Origin: Paraglaciecola sp.
GTDB taxonomy: Bacteria; Pseudomonadota; Gammaproteobacteria; Enterobacterales; Alteromonadaceae
Reading direction: 5' to 3'
Length of the DNA stretch: 64,000 nucleotides
Assembly: GCA_009993955.1 (NCBI GenBank)
Contig: JAACSL010000008.1
Coordinates: 62,001 to 126,000, forward strand
Shown here: positions 53,447-62,495 of the stretch, one piece after another
Position numbering within the stretch: the stretch's first letter is position 1
How the letters are laid out: the number at the start of each line of letters is the position of its first letter
Notes under the pieces: model-generated
What the model saw: only the letters and a program-made list of their open reading frames with translations
The model's database searches: none
What the model was told of the DNA's origin: nothing
Program-made: the position numbers and the translations under genes

Positions 53447-53541
53447 TTGCCTTTACTTGCCTAGTGTTAGTTACCGTTTAATTCAGGTCTAATTCAGACT
53501 CATCACGGTAATCTCAGTAACACCCGAAACACTCATGATTT

Positions 53542-53562
53542 ACGCCTTTTTTTGGCGCTTTT
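53542..53562 (+). terminator. Possible terminator after the lipoprotein gene
   Basis: CGCC/GGCG stem with a T7 loop followed by CTTTT. The stem is short, so this is tentative. Confidence 0.35.
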
Positions 53563-53618
53563 CAGTGACCTAGTGTATGGGGTAAACTACAAGACGAACA
53601 TCACTACTGAGTACGAGA

Positions 53619-53900
53619 TTGAATATTATTAGCCGCCACTGTATGCCCCTTATTACCCTCGTCATTATGTTGAGCGTGAGTACGGTTGCGTCTGCTGAAG
53701 ATAAAAAAACACCACCACCTCCTGTGCAATCTAAAGCGGAAGCCGCCCAGCAGGCACAGCAAAAAGTGAATGGCCGAGTGCTAAAAGTCGAACAAAATCA
53801 AAATGCTTATAAAGTAAAGGTACTGCAGAAATCTGGTCGTGTGGTATCGGTTGATGTCGACAAAAAATCAGGAAAGGTCAGTAAAGAGAAAAAGGACTAA
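53619..53900 (+). CDS. PepSY-domain periplasmic protein
   Basis: 93 residues. Signal peptide ~1-26 (ends ASA-E), a Pro/Ala/Gln linker and a single PepSY-like repeat (AAQQAQQKVNGRVLKVEQN...VVSVDVDKKSGKV). It lies 2 bp before the response-regulator gene. PepSY proteins next to PhoP/PhoQ-like pairs often modulate the kinase from the periplasm. The start is probably TTG at 53619, since it supplies the basic n-region; ATG at 53643 is the alternative. Confidence 0.78.
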   Translation: MNIISRHCMPLITLVIMLSVSTVASAEDKKTPPPPVQSKAEAAQQAQQKVNGRVLKVEQNQNAYKVKVLQKSGRVVSVDVDKKSGKVSKEKKD

Positions 53901-53902
53901 GC

Positions 53903-54577
53903 ATGCGTTTAATGGTGGCAGAAGATGACAGTCGATTACTCACACAACTCGATCAGCTGTTACAAAAAAACGGCTACAGTGTTGATTTAGCCGATGACGG
54001 CGCAAAGGCGCTGTTCTTACTGAGTGAACATCCATACGACTTAGCCATCATTGATATTGGTCTACCTGTCATGGACGGCTTTGAATTGATCCAACAAGCC
54101 CGCAAAAAAAGCGTAACGTGCCCCATTTTGATTTTGACCGCTCGCGACCGCTGGCAGGAAAAAGTCGAGGGTCTTGAGTCAGGGGCCGATGATTATTTAA
54201 CTAAACCCTTTCATAACGAAGAACTCCTTGCCCGCATCAAAGCGCTGATCCGCCGGGCGGCAGGCAAAGCGCATCCCCTGATTGAAAAAGGGCCACTCAC
54301 CTTGGATACCTTAAGTGAGGAAGTCACCGTAAATGGCCAACATATTGAGCTGACAGCCTATGAGTACAAGGTGCTTGAATATCTGCTGTTGAATCCACAA
54401 AAAATCGTCTCAAAAACCGAACTCACTGAGCACATTTACGATCAGGATTTTGACTTAGACAGCAATGTGATAGAGGTATTTGTGGGGCGTTTACGCAAAA
54501 AAATTGATCCAGATGGCAGTTTAAATCCCATCGAAACTCTGCGTGGGCGAGGCTATCGGATAAATCGTGAGTTGTAA
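53903..54577 (+). CDS. OmpR-family response regulator (PhoP/QseB-like)
   Basis: 224 residues. Receiver (1-115) with the acidic patch E7/D8/D9, phosphoacceptor Asp near 51 (IIDIGLP) and Lys near 101 (TKPFHNEE); winged-helix DNA-binding domain (~125-222) with LTAYEYKVLEYLL and RGRGYRINREL. It pairs with the following kinase. The operon partner, PepSY protein and sequence pattern resemble the PhoP/PhoQ group. Confidence 0.93.
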   Translation: MRLMVAEDDSRLLTQLDQLLQKNGYSVDLADDGAKALFLLSEHPYDLAIIDIGLPVMDGFELIQQARKKSVTCPILILTARDRWQEKVEGLESGADDYLTKPFHNEELLARIKALIRRAAGKAHPLIEKGPLTLDTLSEEVTVNGQHIELTAYEYKVLEYLLLNPQKIVSKTELTEHIYDQDFDLDSNVIEVFVGRLRKKIDPDGSLNPIETLRGRGYRINREL

Positions 54578-54602
54578 TTCCTTGGCGGAAGAGTAAACAA
54601 CA

Positions 54603-55925
54603 ATGCGCAGTTTGTCTTTGCGCTTACGCACCTTTGCGGCAGCCATTTTAGCCTTAATTATCTTTGTACCGACCACGGTACTGACCCTCGAAAAAGCCTT
54701 TAATTTCAGTTTAAGCCAGTCCATGCAGCAGCAATTAAAGGTGCAAAGCCTCACGCTGATCAGCGAATTTGAGTTCGACAATGGCCTCGTGCAAATGCCC
54801 GAACAACTCATTAACGAGCAATTTAATCTTCCTGGCTCTGGGCTGTATGCCTTTATTCAAACGGACCAAACCATTGTCTGGACTTCATTGTCGAGCTTAA
54901 ATCAAGCACAGCTGCCGTTGTTAACGCCACCTGCCGTTGGTGACGAAAGCTTCATTGATGATTTTATCTGGGGAGAACGTTTCTTTCTATTTGCCTACAC
55001 CGCAGAGTTTGACACCGGTGAGGGTTATCAGGCCGTCAGTTTTTTCATTTTGCAAGATAAACAAATCTTTGATGCGGAAAAGGCACATTTTGCGAGTATT
55101 TTGTGGAAATGGTTAGGCCTCGTCGCCTTATTAATGTTGGTTTTATTGCTGGTCAGCCTCAATGCTGCGCTGCTGCCTATTAGTCGCTTGAATAAACAAA
55201 TCATTCAAGCCGAGCGAGGTTTGATTAAGCGGATAGAACAACAATACCCGCCGGAATTAGAGAGGCTCAAGAGCAGTATTAACCATTTACTCAATAGCGA
55301 AGAACAGCAACGTTCACGCTATAAAAATAGTTTGAGTGATTTGGCGCACAGTTTGAAAACCCCCTTGACGGTGCTTAAAGGCACGCAAAACTTACCCAGC
55401 GATGCGGATGAACCCATTCAACAAATTGATCAATTGATCAAACGTCAGTTAAAACGCGCTGTGGCTGGACATGCCATGAGTTGGGACGCGCAATTGCAAA
55501 TCGAACCTATTTTGCAAAAACTGGTTAATGCCATGCACAAAGTTTATGCCGACAAACACTTAAAAATAGACTGGCAGATTCTGCCACCTGAGCAATATTT
55601 CCTTGGCGATGTGACTGATTTGATGGAAATGTTGGGCAATGTATTAGACAACGCCTGCAAAGCGGCAAAAACCCGTGTGTTATGCCAAGTAGAAGCGATG
55701 GGTCGGTGGTTGCTGATCAGTGTCGCTGACGATGGTGCAGGGATCCCAGCAGAAAAACGCCTTAGTTTACTCAGTAGAGGTGTGCGTCTTGACAGCTATA
55801 CCGAAGGTCAGGGGATCGGCTTAGCCGTGGTGGCCGACCTAGTATCTGCCTACCAAGGCAAACTCGAAATAGAACAGAGTGAACTGGGCGGTGCGCGTAT
55901 TATTATGCAATTCCCTTTATCGTAG
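54603..55925 (+). CDS. Sensor histidine kinase (PhoQ-like)
   Basis: 440 residues. Two transmembrane helices (~10-30 and ~165-190) enclose a ~135-residue periplasmic sensor; a HAMP-like linker, the DHp helix with the phospho-His in DLAHSLKTPLTVLKG and an HATPase with N box NVLDNACKAAKT, G1 DDGAGIP and G2 GQGIGLAVV follow. The SLKTPL H-box is characteristic of the PhoQ group. Signal not predictable (divalent cations or peptides in PhoQ). Confidence 0.93.
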   Translation: MRSLSLRLRTFAAAILALIIFVPTTVLTLEKAFNFSLSQSMQQQLKVQSLTLISEFEFDNGLVQMPEQLINEQFNLPGSGLYAFIQTDQTIVWTSLSSLNQAQLPLLTPPAVGDESFIDDFIWGERFFLFAYTAEFDTGEGYQAVSFFILQDKQIFDAEKAHFASILWKWLGLVALLMLVLLLVSLNAALLPISRLNKQIIQAERGLIKRIEQQYPPELERLKSSINHLLNSEEQQRSRYKNSLSDLAHSLKTPLTVLKGTQNLPSDADEPIQQIDQLIKRQLKRAVAGHAMSWDAQLQIEPILQKLVNAMHKVYADKHLKIDWQILPPEQYFLGDVTDLMEMLGNVLDNACKAAKTRVLCQVEAMGRWLLISVADDGAGIPAEKRLSLLSRGVRLDSYTEGQGIGLAVVADLVSAYQGKLEIEQSELGGARIIMQFPLS

Positions 55926-56073
55926 ACCTCGTTAATCCCCCTCAGGCTTAAGCCGCTGTTTAGATTGCTGCATAAATCGACACTTGGCTCAATTCAGGTT
56001 TGTTTTTGCGGAAATGGACTGGCTAAAAAGACACTTAACGATTAAGGTTATTGTCAAATTTTTAGGGCGAGAT

Positions 56074-57861
56074 GTGCAATTGAGAAAGCGGTGTCAGTGC
56101 TTAACCATTATTTTTTTCTTAAGTCTTGCTGGTGGCAAAGTCTGGGCAGAATCTGTGCGCGAATTTATTCAGTCAGCACAAGTGGAAACCTTTGATTGCC
56201 CAAGTGATGAAAGCATGCAAGCACTTGAGAACTGGTTGAGTCGAGGAGATTTAGCTAGCCAAGACGTCATTGATCTGACGGTCATCAAGGGCCAAGGCCT
56301 TATTTGCATCGGCCAGTTTGAACCGGCTAAAAAACTGCTTAAAGATGTGCTGAGTGATGATCTCATTGATCATAGCACTTATGCCTATGCCAGCGCGCTC
56401 TATCAACTGGGATTTATCTATGACGTGCAGGAAAACCCACTCCGTTGTCAGTATTACGCCGAGGCGAGGCAAGCGGCAATGGGACAATTTAGAGATGTGG
56501 TGCTCAGTGCTGAGTTAGGGGAAATAACGGTATGCAGCAGTGATAATCAGAATGTAGGGTTAAAATTGGCTAAATTATTTGCCTTGTTAGAAAGTTATTT
56601 ACGCGTTGGTGATAAAGCCGCCATTGCACATATTCATAACAATATCGGTCTATTGTATGGGGATATTGGTCAGAATGCGCTCGCCGCCGAGCAATATGAA
56701 AAATCTTACAAAATTGGTCTCGAAGTCTATGAGCAGAAAAATCAAATGGCGCCCCTGTTTAGTGTGATCAGTGCCTACACCGGCAGTGGAGATTTTGCCA
56801 ATGCCAAGTTAATGATTGATGAATTGGAACGCGCGAATAAACTTGTCAACACACCGCTCACCAACAGTTGGTTGCATTTTACCCGCAGTCGGTATTTTTA
56901 CGTCACCAAGCAATTTGATCAAATGCGCAATAGCCTGCGTGACTGGCTACCCTTTTTGGCACAGGTTTCCAATAAACAAATGGCTGCCTTACACGCTCTA
57001 TATTCAGCTGCATTATGCATGCACGATGACGACAGAAAATGTGTAGAAAACTTTATTGCACAAAGGGCAGAAGTTGACGCCAAACATGCATCGCGTTTAT
57101 CCGCTAACAAAGATTATTTGCGATTCTTAGTGTCGGCAAATTTGTATCTGGGTGATATTGGTCGTTCTCAAGACGCGTTTGAACGTTATGCTGAAACCTT
57201 GACTGAAAAATTACACCAGCAACAATCCTCAGCTCAGGTGCTGGGTGTGGCAAATTTGTACAGTGAAATTATTTCATTGGAAGATGAGTTAAACAAAGCA
57301 CAGCAGCAACGCATTCAATTTATGGTGTTAATTGTAGCGCTTGTGATTTTGACGGGACTGGCTGCGTATTGGGGCATTGGCCGCCGATATTTACGAGGCT
57401 TACATACCGACATGCTGACGGGACTGCGCACGGAACAATCCGTACTCGCAGCGATTCGCCGAGTAAAAGCACCCATGCAAGATAGAATCAACGCCTTGGC
57501 AGTCTTTGATTTGTCGAATTTTACTGAGGTCAACGCCCAGTTTGGTTATATGGCGGGGGATATGTTGCTAAAAACTGTGGCCAGCTGCTTACAGCAGGTG
57601 ACACGAGAGCACGATTTAGTCGGTCGCTTAGGGGCCGATCAATTTGTTGTGTGCTTGAAAAATATCGAAGATCACACCGCTACAGAATTATTCGAACGCA
57701 TTCAAAAAGTGTTAGGGGATACAGTGCTTGATGCGGGCAGAGGGGAGAGAGTTAACGTGCATTCCAGTATGCATATTTATTTAGCGCCGGATAATTTTTC
57801 TGATCTTGATCAGGTGTTATTGGATCTACGTCAAGCCGCCAGCAAGAAGACCTCAGTTTAG
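56074..57861 (+). CDS. TPR-repeat membrane protein with degenerate GGDEF domain
   Basis: 595 residues from GTG at 56074, which has AGGGCGAG just upstream and gives a clean signal peptide (ends VWA-E); the frame is open to a TTG at 55984. The periplasmic part (~25-400) is TPR-like, then a coiled coil, a transmembrane helix (~420-440) and a GGDEF-fold domain (~455-590). The catalytic motif reads GADQF instead of GG(D/E)EF, so cyclase activity is doubtful; a c-di-GMP or protein-binding role is more likely. It follows the PhoQ-like gene after ~150 bp and may belong to the same regulon. Confidence 0.82.
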   Translation: MQLRKRCQCLTIIFFLSLAGGKVWAESVREFIQSAQVETFDCPSDESMQALENWLSRGDLASQDVIDLTVIKGQGLICIGQFEPAKKLLKDVLSDDLIDHSTYAYASALYQLGFIYDVQENPLRCQYYAEARQAAMGQFRDVVLSAELGEITVCSSDNQNVGLKLAKLFALLESYLRVGDKAAIAHIHNNIGLLYGDIGQNALAAEQYEKSYKIGLEVYEQKNQMAPLFSVISAYTGSGDFANAKLMIDELERANKLVNTPLTNSWLHFTRSRYFYVTKQFDQMRNSLRDWLPFLAQVSNKQMAALHALYSAALCMHDDDRKCVENFIAQRAEVDAKHASRLSANKDYLRFLVSANLYLGDIGRSQDAFERYAETLTEKLHQQQSSAQVLGVANLYSEIISLEDELNKAQQQRIQFMVLIVALVILTGLAAYWGIGRRYLRGLHTDMLTGLRTEQSVLAAIRRVKAPMQDRINALAVFDLSNFTEVNAQFGYMAGDMLLKTVASCLQQVTREHDLVGRLGADQFVVCLKNIEDHTATELFERIQKVLGDTVLDAGRGERVNVHSSMHIYLAPDNFSDLDQVLLDLRQAASKKTSV

Positions 57862-57898
57862 GGTTTTGTTTACTTTTGAGATACTACAAGGCTGACGT

Positions 57899-58369
57899 GT
57901 GCCTAAGTTGCTCCTTCCATTAGATCATTATGACGAAGCAGGGCGTGTGAAACCCGCGTCCAGTCACTATTGGTTAGCGCTTTATTTGTCGCGAAGTTTG
58001 CTGGTTGCTTTGCTAGCCTTAAGTGATAGGCAACACAGCAGTGAGCTACTCAGACTTATCTACCCCCAACAACAGTATTTATTTTGGGGCATCGGTGTTG
58101 GTTTGCCGGCGGTGCTGGGTCTGCTCATCCTTTCGTTTCGAGAAAAACTGGTGACACATCGCTGTGTTTTGCTTTTTACCTGGCTAAAACCCAGCTTTAC
58201 TGCAGCAGCATTGCTAGATATTTGCTTACATCTGTACTTAGCCAATCTTCACCTATGGCAATTTTCTTGGGTAATCGCCCTGTCTTTACTCTTTGATTTA
58301 CTGAGTTTGCTGTATATATGGCGGGATAAACACCTAAGTTTACTTGTTCGTGACTGGCGTCATCCATAA
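57899..58369 (+). CDS. DUF2919 membrane protein (YfeZ-like)
   Basis: 156 residues with four predicted transmembrane helices and the typical start PLDHYDEAGRVKP and end (YIWRDKHLSLLVRDW) of the DUF2919 family. Inner membrane; function unknown. The start is GTG at 57899 with AAGG 8 nt upstream. Confidence 0.85.
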   Translation: MPKLLLPLDHYDEAGRVKPASSHYWLALYLSRSLLVALLALSDRQHSSELLRLIYPQQQYLFWGIGVGLPAVLGLLILSFREKLVTHRCVLLFTWLKPSFTAAALLDICLHLYLANLHLWQFSWVIALSLLFDLLSLLYIWRDKHLSLLVRDWRHP

Positions 58370-58407
58370 CAACCAGCTTTGACTAGATGAATTATTATTG
58401 TGTGCAA

Positions 58408-58821
58408 CTACTGCATTTTGTTAGCAAGGGCCTGTTCAAAGTAACTTTTGACACTGATCTGACTGTCGACCACCAAACGTTGATAACATATCCCTGCGAA
58501 GGCGTAACTATTGCCAGCATATTCTAATACCACGTAAGGGGCATCAGGATCGGACGCATCGTAAGTCCAGTTACCACCTATTTTACGTCTGAATATTTCG
58601 CCAACATAGGCGCCATAAATATTACACAGCGTGAATACGGCACTTTCTTCCAAAGCCTGATCTCGGTATCTGGCCAACCAGCCTAAAATAACCTCGTCCA
58701 CTAAATCAAGACTGGCATCGCTGTAGTCCAAGGTTAAATTAAATTCTTCTAAGGTGGTGTTGACCGCGTTTTCAGCACTGTCAGTCATTAATTCAGTTAG
58801 CTCTTCTCGATTCATCTGCAT
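58408..58821 (-). CDS. Conserved-looking acidic protein, unknown function
   Basis: 137 residues, acidic N-terminal half and a compact C-terminal half with LCNIYGAYVGEIFRRKIGGNW and PYVVLEYAGNSYAFA, which look like a folded alpha-beta domain. No signal peptide or membrane helix. A loose similarity to DUF3806 is possible, but I would not assign it. An RBS AGGACATACT precedes the ATG. Located between DUF2919 (convergent) and the LysR gene (same strand, 22 bp upstream), so it may be co-transcribed with it. Confidence 0.75.
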   Translation of the reverse strand: MQMNREELTELMTDSAENAVNTTLEEFNLTLDYSDASLDLVDEVILGWLARYRDQALEESAVFTLCNIYGAYVGEIFRRKIGGNWTYDASDPDAPYVVLEYAGNSYAFAGICYQRLVVDSQISVKSYFEQALANKMQ

Positions 58822-58843
58822 AGTATGTCCTTTGTACCCAAGT

Positions 58844-59743
58844 TCAGTTTGACTGGTGGGTTTGACTATTTGCCACTATTTGTTGGTAAAGTAACTCGCT
58901 GCCAGGGCCAATTCTATCGGCATTAGGGGCAATTAAGTAAAATGAGATAGTCCTAAAACTGCTGCCTTTGATGGCTAATTTGACCAATTTATTGTCTAAC
59001 ACAAGGGCATGAGTTGTATGGGCTGGCAACCAACAAAAACCGATACCTTCGAGCATAATATCAATTGCGGTAGAAAAGTCACTGACCGTCCAGCGTTGTT
59101 CCGATTTTAGCCAACCTTGTTTTTCATCGGGTACTTTACCGGTGTCCTTGATGACCAGTTGTAAATGTTGAGCCAATTCTGAAGGTTCGATAGGCCCCGG
59201 GTACTGTGCCAGTTCATGCTGTGGGTGACACACTGTATAAAAGTTTTCTTGGCACAGCGGTTCACCCAAATAGCCTTTGGGAATACTGCCGCTGATGACT
59301 AAATCTGCCCACTTTTCCTTGATGGCTTCTTCGGTACCAGTGAGCACAGTATTAATAACTTTTAATCGACTGCCTCGGCAGTTTGGACCAAAAGCTTTTA
59401 AAGCGGGGTAAAGTAGCTGTCGGGGAAAGGCTAAATCTACCGCCAAAGTAATTTCCGGCTCCCAATTTTGATTAATATTTTTAGCGAGTTCTTCCAGATC
59501 TTGAATATTCTGGGTTAAATGTCGCGCGCGCCTGAGCATCACTTCGCCGGCTTCTGTGAGCCTTGCTTTGCGCCCAATCACCTCTAATAGTGGCACACCG
59601 AGTAAATCCTGGAGCTTTGCCACCGCATGATTTAGAGACGATTGACTTTTATTTAATTTTGCGGCCGCCTGCGCATATCCGCCATAATCCACAACAGCTT
59701 GTAAAATACGCCACTGTTCAATGGTAGTTTTCGATCGGTACAT
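58844..59743 (-). CDS. LysR-family transcriptional regulator
   Basis: 299 residues: an N-terminal winged helix-turn-helix (~5-65, with YAQAAAKLNKSQSSLNHAVAKLQDLLG) and a periplasmic-binding-fold effector domain (~90-295). The gene is divergent from the DedA-like gene at 59859, the usual position for a LysR target, and is followed by the unknown gene at 58821. The inducer is unknown. Confidence 0.93.
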   Translation of the reverse strand: MYRSKTTIEQWRILQAVVDYGGYAQAAAKLNKSQSSLNHAVAKLQDLLGVPLLEVIGRKARLTEAGEVMLRRARHLTQNIQDLEELAKNINQNWEPEITLAVDLAFPRQLLYPALKAFGPNCRGSRLKVINTVLTGTEEAIKEKWADLVISGSIPKGYLGEPLCQENFYTVCHPQHELAQYPGPIEPSELAQHLQLVIKDTGKVPDEKQGWLKSEQRWTVSDFSTAIDIMLEGIGFCWLPAHTTHALVLDNKLVKLAIKGSSFRTISFYLIAPNADRIGPGSELLYQQIVANSQTHQSN

Positions 59744-59858
59744 AGTTCTATTTTATCGAATTGTCATAGCTCAGCATTGTGGACTGAAGTTGCCTGTAAC
59801 ACCAGAGTGATCTGAACCAAGCTCCAAGCGTACAGCCTTTATCATCATCGAGAAACTT

Positions 59859-60500
59859 ATGAAATATACATCGACCTTGCCGCTTACCGCATTACTTAGT
59901 TTAGGTTTAATTTCAGCCCTGGTGGAATGGCACGTTATACCGCCAGGCTTGGTTTTATTGGAGAGTATGCAGGCTGCTTTTCAAGACTATTTTTACGCCT
60001 TAATCGTGTTAATTATTCTGTTGGAATCCATTGTTTATGTTGGGTTTTATTTTCCAGGGCAGTTTTTCGCTGTGGTGTTAGTGGTGTTAGCTAAACCTAA
60101 TTGGCAAAGTATTGTTTATTTAACCTTGGCGATGGTGTTTGCTGCGACACTTGGATCGTTGATTAATTACAGCCTTGGGCGGCGCATTGAAAGCGACAAA
60201 AACAAACAAAAAGCGGTATCCATCAAAGCGTTAGCTGTGGCCATGATCCACATCAACTCCTTGGCGTTTTTTATGTTCAATCAAGGGGCAACTCACCAAC
60301 CCGTGCGCATCGTGTTGTTAGCCGGTTTACTTAACCTACCTTACTACTTGGCCTTAATATTTCTTACTTCTGTTTTTAGCCAAGAGGTCATGGGTATGGC
60401 GGAAAATCCATGGTTGTTGGCTGTCTTTATTGTAATTTGGTTAGGCATCACGCTTTGGATTGATATTAAAAATCTTCGGAAGCTAAGAAATCCTGCTTAG
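59859..60500 (+). CDS. DedA-like membrane protein
   Basis: 213 residues with about five hydrophobic helices. The segment LIVLIILLESIVYVGFYFPGQFFAVV resembles the E-x(8-9)-(P/F)-G re-entrant motif of DedA/VTT-domain proteins, and GSLINYSLGRRI resembles the G-x-x-x-(G/N)Y-x-(I/L)GR motif. The family includes undecaprenyl-phosphate and phospholipid flippases. Assignment by motif only. Convergent with tcdA; the two frames overlap by 4 bp. Confidence 0.7.
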   Translation: MKYTSTLPLTALLSLGLISALVEWHVIPPGLVLLESMQAAFQDYFYALIVLIILLESIVYVGFYFPGQFFAVVLVVLAKPNWQSIVYLTLAMVFAATLGSLINYSLGRRIESDKNKQKAVSIKALAVAMIHINSLAFFMFNQGATHQPVRIVLLAGLLNLPYYLALIFLTSVFSQEVMGMAENPWLLAVFIVIWLGITLWIDIKNLRKLRNPA

Positions 60501-61288
60501 TTTTTTGCCGTTGCTCGGGCGATTAATTTATCGATAACACGTGCAGCTGCAACAAAACCGAAGGTGGCAGTCACCGCTACCGATGCGCCAAAACCCGTAT
60601 TGCAATCAAGTTTGCCACTCTCCTGACTTTGATGTTTACTTGCGCATACTGTGCCATCTGGCTGGGGGTATTTTAGTTGCTCAGTGGAGTAAACGCAGTC
60701 AATGGCAAAACGGCGTTTGCTGTTTTGGGTAAAATGATAGAAGCGGCGTAAATAGCTACGCAACTTGGCTGCCAAGGGGTCTTGAATAGTTTTGCTGAGA
60801 TCGCCAACACACACTTGGGTTGGGTCAGTTTGTCCACCAGCGCCACCGATGGTTATGATCGGTATTTTATTGCGTTTACAATAAGCAATCATGGCGGCTT
60901 TTGCTTTAATGCTATCTGTAGCGTCTACCACGTAATCGAAACCTTCGCCAAGTAACTCAGCGACATTTTCTGGGCTAACAAAATCTTCAACTGCCCTAAC
61001 AATACATTCTGGATTAATGTCCACTAAACGTTTCTGCATTTCAGCCACTTTCGCCTGACCCACAGACGACTGCATGGCATGAATTTGGCGATTAGTGTTG
61101 GTTACACATATATCATCCAAGTCGATCAGGGTTAAGTGTCCAACAGCAGAGCGCACGAGTGCTTCTGCTACCCAACAGCCTACGCCGCCAATCCCGACTA
61201 CGCACACATGCGCCTTAGCCAATATTTCGACGGCTTGATTGCCATATAGGCGTTGAGTACCGCCAAAGCGCTGAGAGATTTGGGTCAT
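60497..61288 (-). CDS. tcdA: tRNA threonylcarbamoyladenosine dehydratase TcdA (CsdL)
   Basis: 263 residues of the ThiF/MoeB/E1 fold: GIGGVGCWVAEALVRSAVGHLTLIDLD ATP site, NTNRQIHA, VDATDSIKAKAAMIAYC. It converts t6A to the cyclic ct6A at tRNA position 37 using ATP. C-terminal ATVGSFGFVAA-type helix present. It lies head-to-head with the pirin gene. Confidence 0.94.
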   Translation of the reverse strand: MTQISQRFGGTQRLYGNQAVEILAKAHVCVVGIGGVGCWVAEALVRSAVGHLTLIDLDDICVTNTNRQIHAMQSSVGQAKVAEMQKRLVDINPECIVRAVEDFVSPENVAELLGEGFDYVVDATDSIKAKAAMIAYCKRNKIPIITIGGAGGQTDPTQVCVGDLSKTIQDPLAAKLRSYLRRFYHFTQNSKRRFAIDCVYSTEQLKYPQPDGTVCASKHQSQESGKLDCNTGFGASVAVTATFGFVAAARVIDKLIARATAKN

Positions 61289-61507
61289 GATTGGTATTAC
61301 CTAATAAGATCTTGCAAGCGAAGACAAACACAGTGAAATTCGGCGGGATTATATCAAGTACAATAGGTAAATCGTGAAAATTTCTTAGTGGCTTCCTCCT
61401 GCTTTTGCATGATCCTTCGAATTAATTGATGTTTATATCCTGTTAACTGCAATTTTAATTCTAATTGCTTCATGCTTTCATATAGAAATTAATGTGAGGG
61501 TGAAATA

Positions 61508-62341
61508 ATGACAACAAACTCAGTGATCAAACAAATTGTACGGGGTATGCCTACTCAAGATGGGGCGGGTGTCACGTTGACAAGAATTATCGGCCAACCG
61601 AGTTTGCCAAGACTCGACCCCTTTCTCATGCTTGACGAATTTGGCTCTGATAAAGCACAAGACTATATTGCCGGATTTCCAGAGCATCCTCATCGTGGTT
61701 TTCAAACGGTGACCTACATGCTGGATGGAAAAATGGAACACCGTGATTCGGTGGGTAACCAAGGCCTTATTGAAACAGGTGGTATTCAATGGATGAACGC
61801 CGGCAGGGGCATTATTCATTCTGAAATGCCTAAACAAACCGAGGGCTTGATGCGCGGTTTTCAACTGTGGGTTAATTTGCCCGCCAGCGAAAAAATGTCG
61901 GCCCCTCATTATCAAGATATCAAAGCAGCCCAAGTGCCAATCGTGGACCTTGCTGATGGCGTGTCCGTGAAAGTACTGGTTGGCGAATTTGCAGGGGTGA
62001 CCGGTCCGGTGACCGCACAGGCAGTCAAACCTGTGTTTATTGATGTTAATTTTACGCAAACTGCTTCGTTGACTGTTCCACGTGATCCGCAGCACAACTT
62101 TTTTATCTATTGTTACGAAGGACAATTGAGCCTAGGTGATGAAAATATCCTCAAGGGGCAATTAGTGGTTTTACATCCCGGCAGTCAATTTGCGTTACAG
62201 TCAAAAGGAGCAAGTCGATGCATCATAGTGGGTGGGCGGCCAATAAATGAGCCCATCGTCCAGTATGGTCCGTTTGTGATGAATACAGAGCAAGAGATCC
62301 ATCAGGCCTTTAACGACTATCGACAAGGTCGTTTGGCTTAG
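61508..62341 (+). CDS. Pirin family protein
   Basis: 277 residues of the double-cupin pirin fold. The metal-binding residues are seen in HPHRGFQTVTYMLDGKMEHRDS (three His) and in a following Glu region (GIIHSEMP). Pirins are Fe(II) proteins; bacterial members include quercetin dioxygenases and regulators of pyruvate dehydrogenase. The start has GAGGG 7 nt upstream. The 218-bp gap to tcdA holds promoters for both genes but nothing else I can name. Confidence 0.92.
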   Translation: MTTNSVIKQIVRGMPTQDGAGVTLTRIIGQPSLPRLDPFLMLDEFGSDKAQDYIAGFPEHPHRGFQTVTYMLDGKMEHRDSVGNQGLIETGGIQWMNAGRGIIHSEMPKQTEGLMRGFQLWVNLPASEKMSAPHYQDIKAAQVPIVDLADGVSVKVLVGEFAGVTGPVTAQAVKPVFIDVNFTQTASLTVPRDPQHNFFIYCYEGQLSLGDENILKGQLVVLHPGSQFALQSKGASRCIIVGGRPINEPIVQYGPFVMNTEQEIHQAFNDYRQGRLA

Positions 62342-62357
62342 TTTTTGCCAGTAAGTG

Positions 62358-62403
62358 CCAAGCAGTGAGCTGACAAAGACGAATATTTTACTTTACTGCT
62401 TGG
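62358..62403. repeat. 9-bp inverted repeat with 28-nt loop
   Basis: CCAAGCAGT and ACTGCTTGG are perfect inverted copies in the 154-bp gap between the pirin gene and manC. No T-run follows, so it may be a weak terminator, a DNA-binding site or chance. Confidence 0.4.
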
Positions 62404-62495
62404 ACTTTGTTGAATAAGCGTCTGAGCTTTAATACTATTCGAGCACTTAAGTTGTGGTCATATGAATTGACCCGAGTGCAGAAAAGGAAAGAGTA

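Noticed and set aside
61520..62125. 201-codon antisense frame inside the pirin gene
   Set aside because: The plus-strand frame is a clear full-length pirin with metal motifs; the antisense product has no domain pattern and no start signals.
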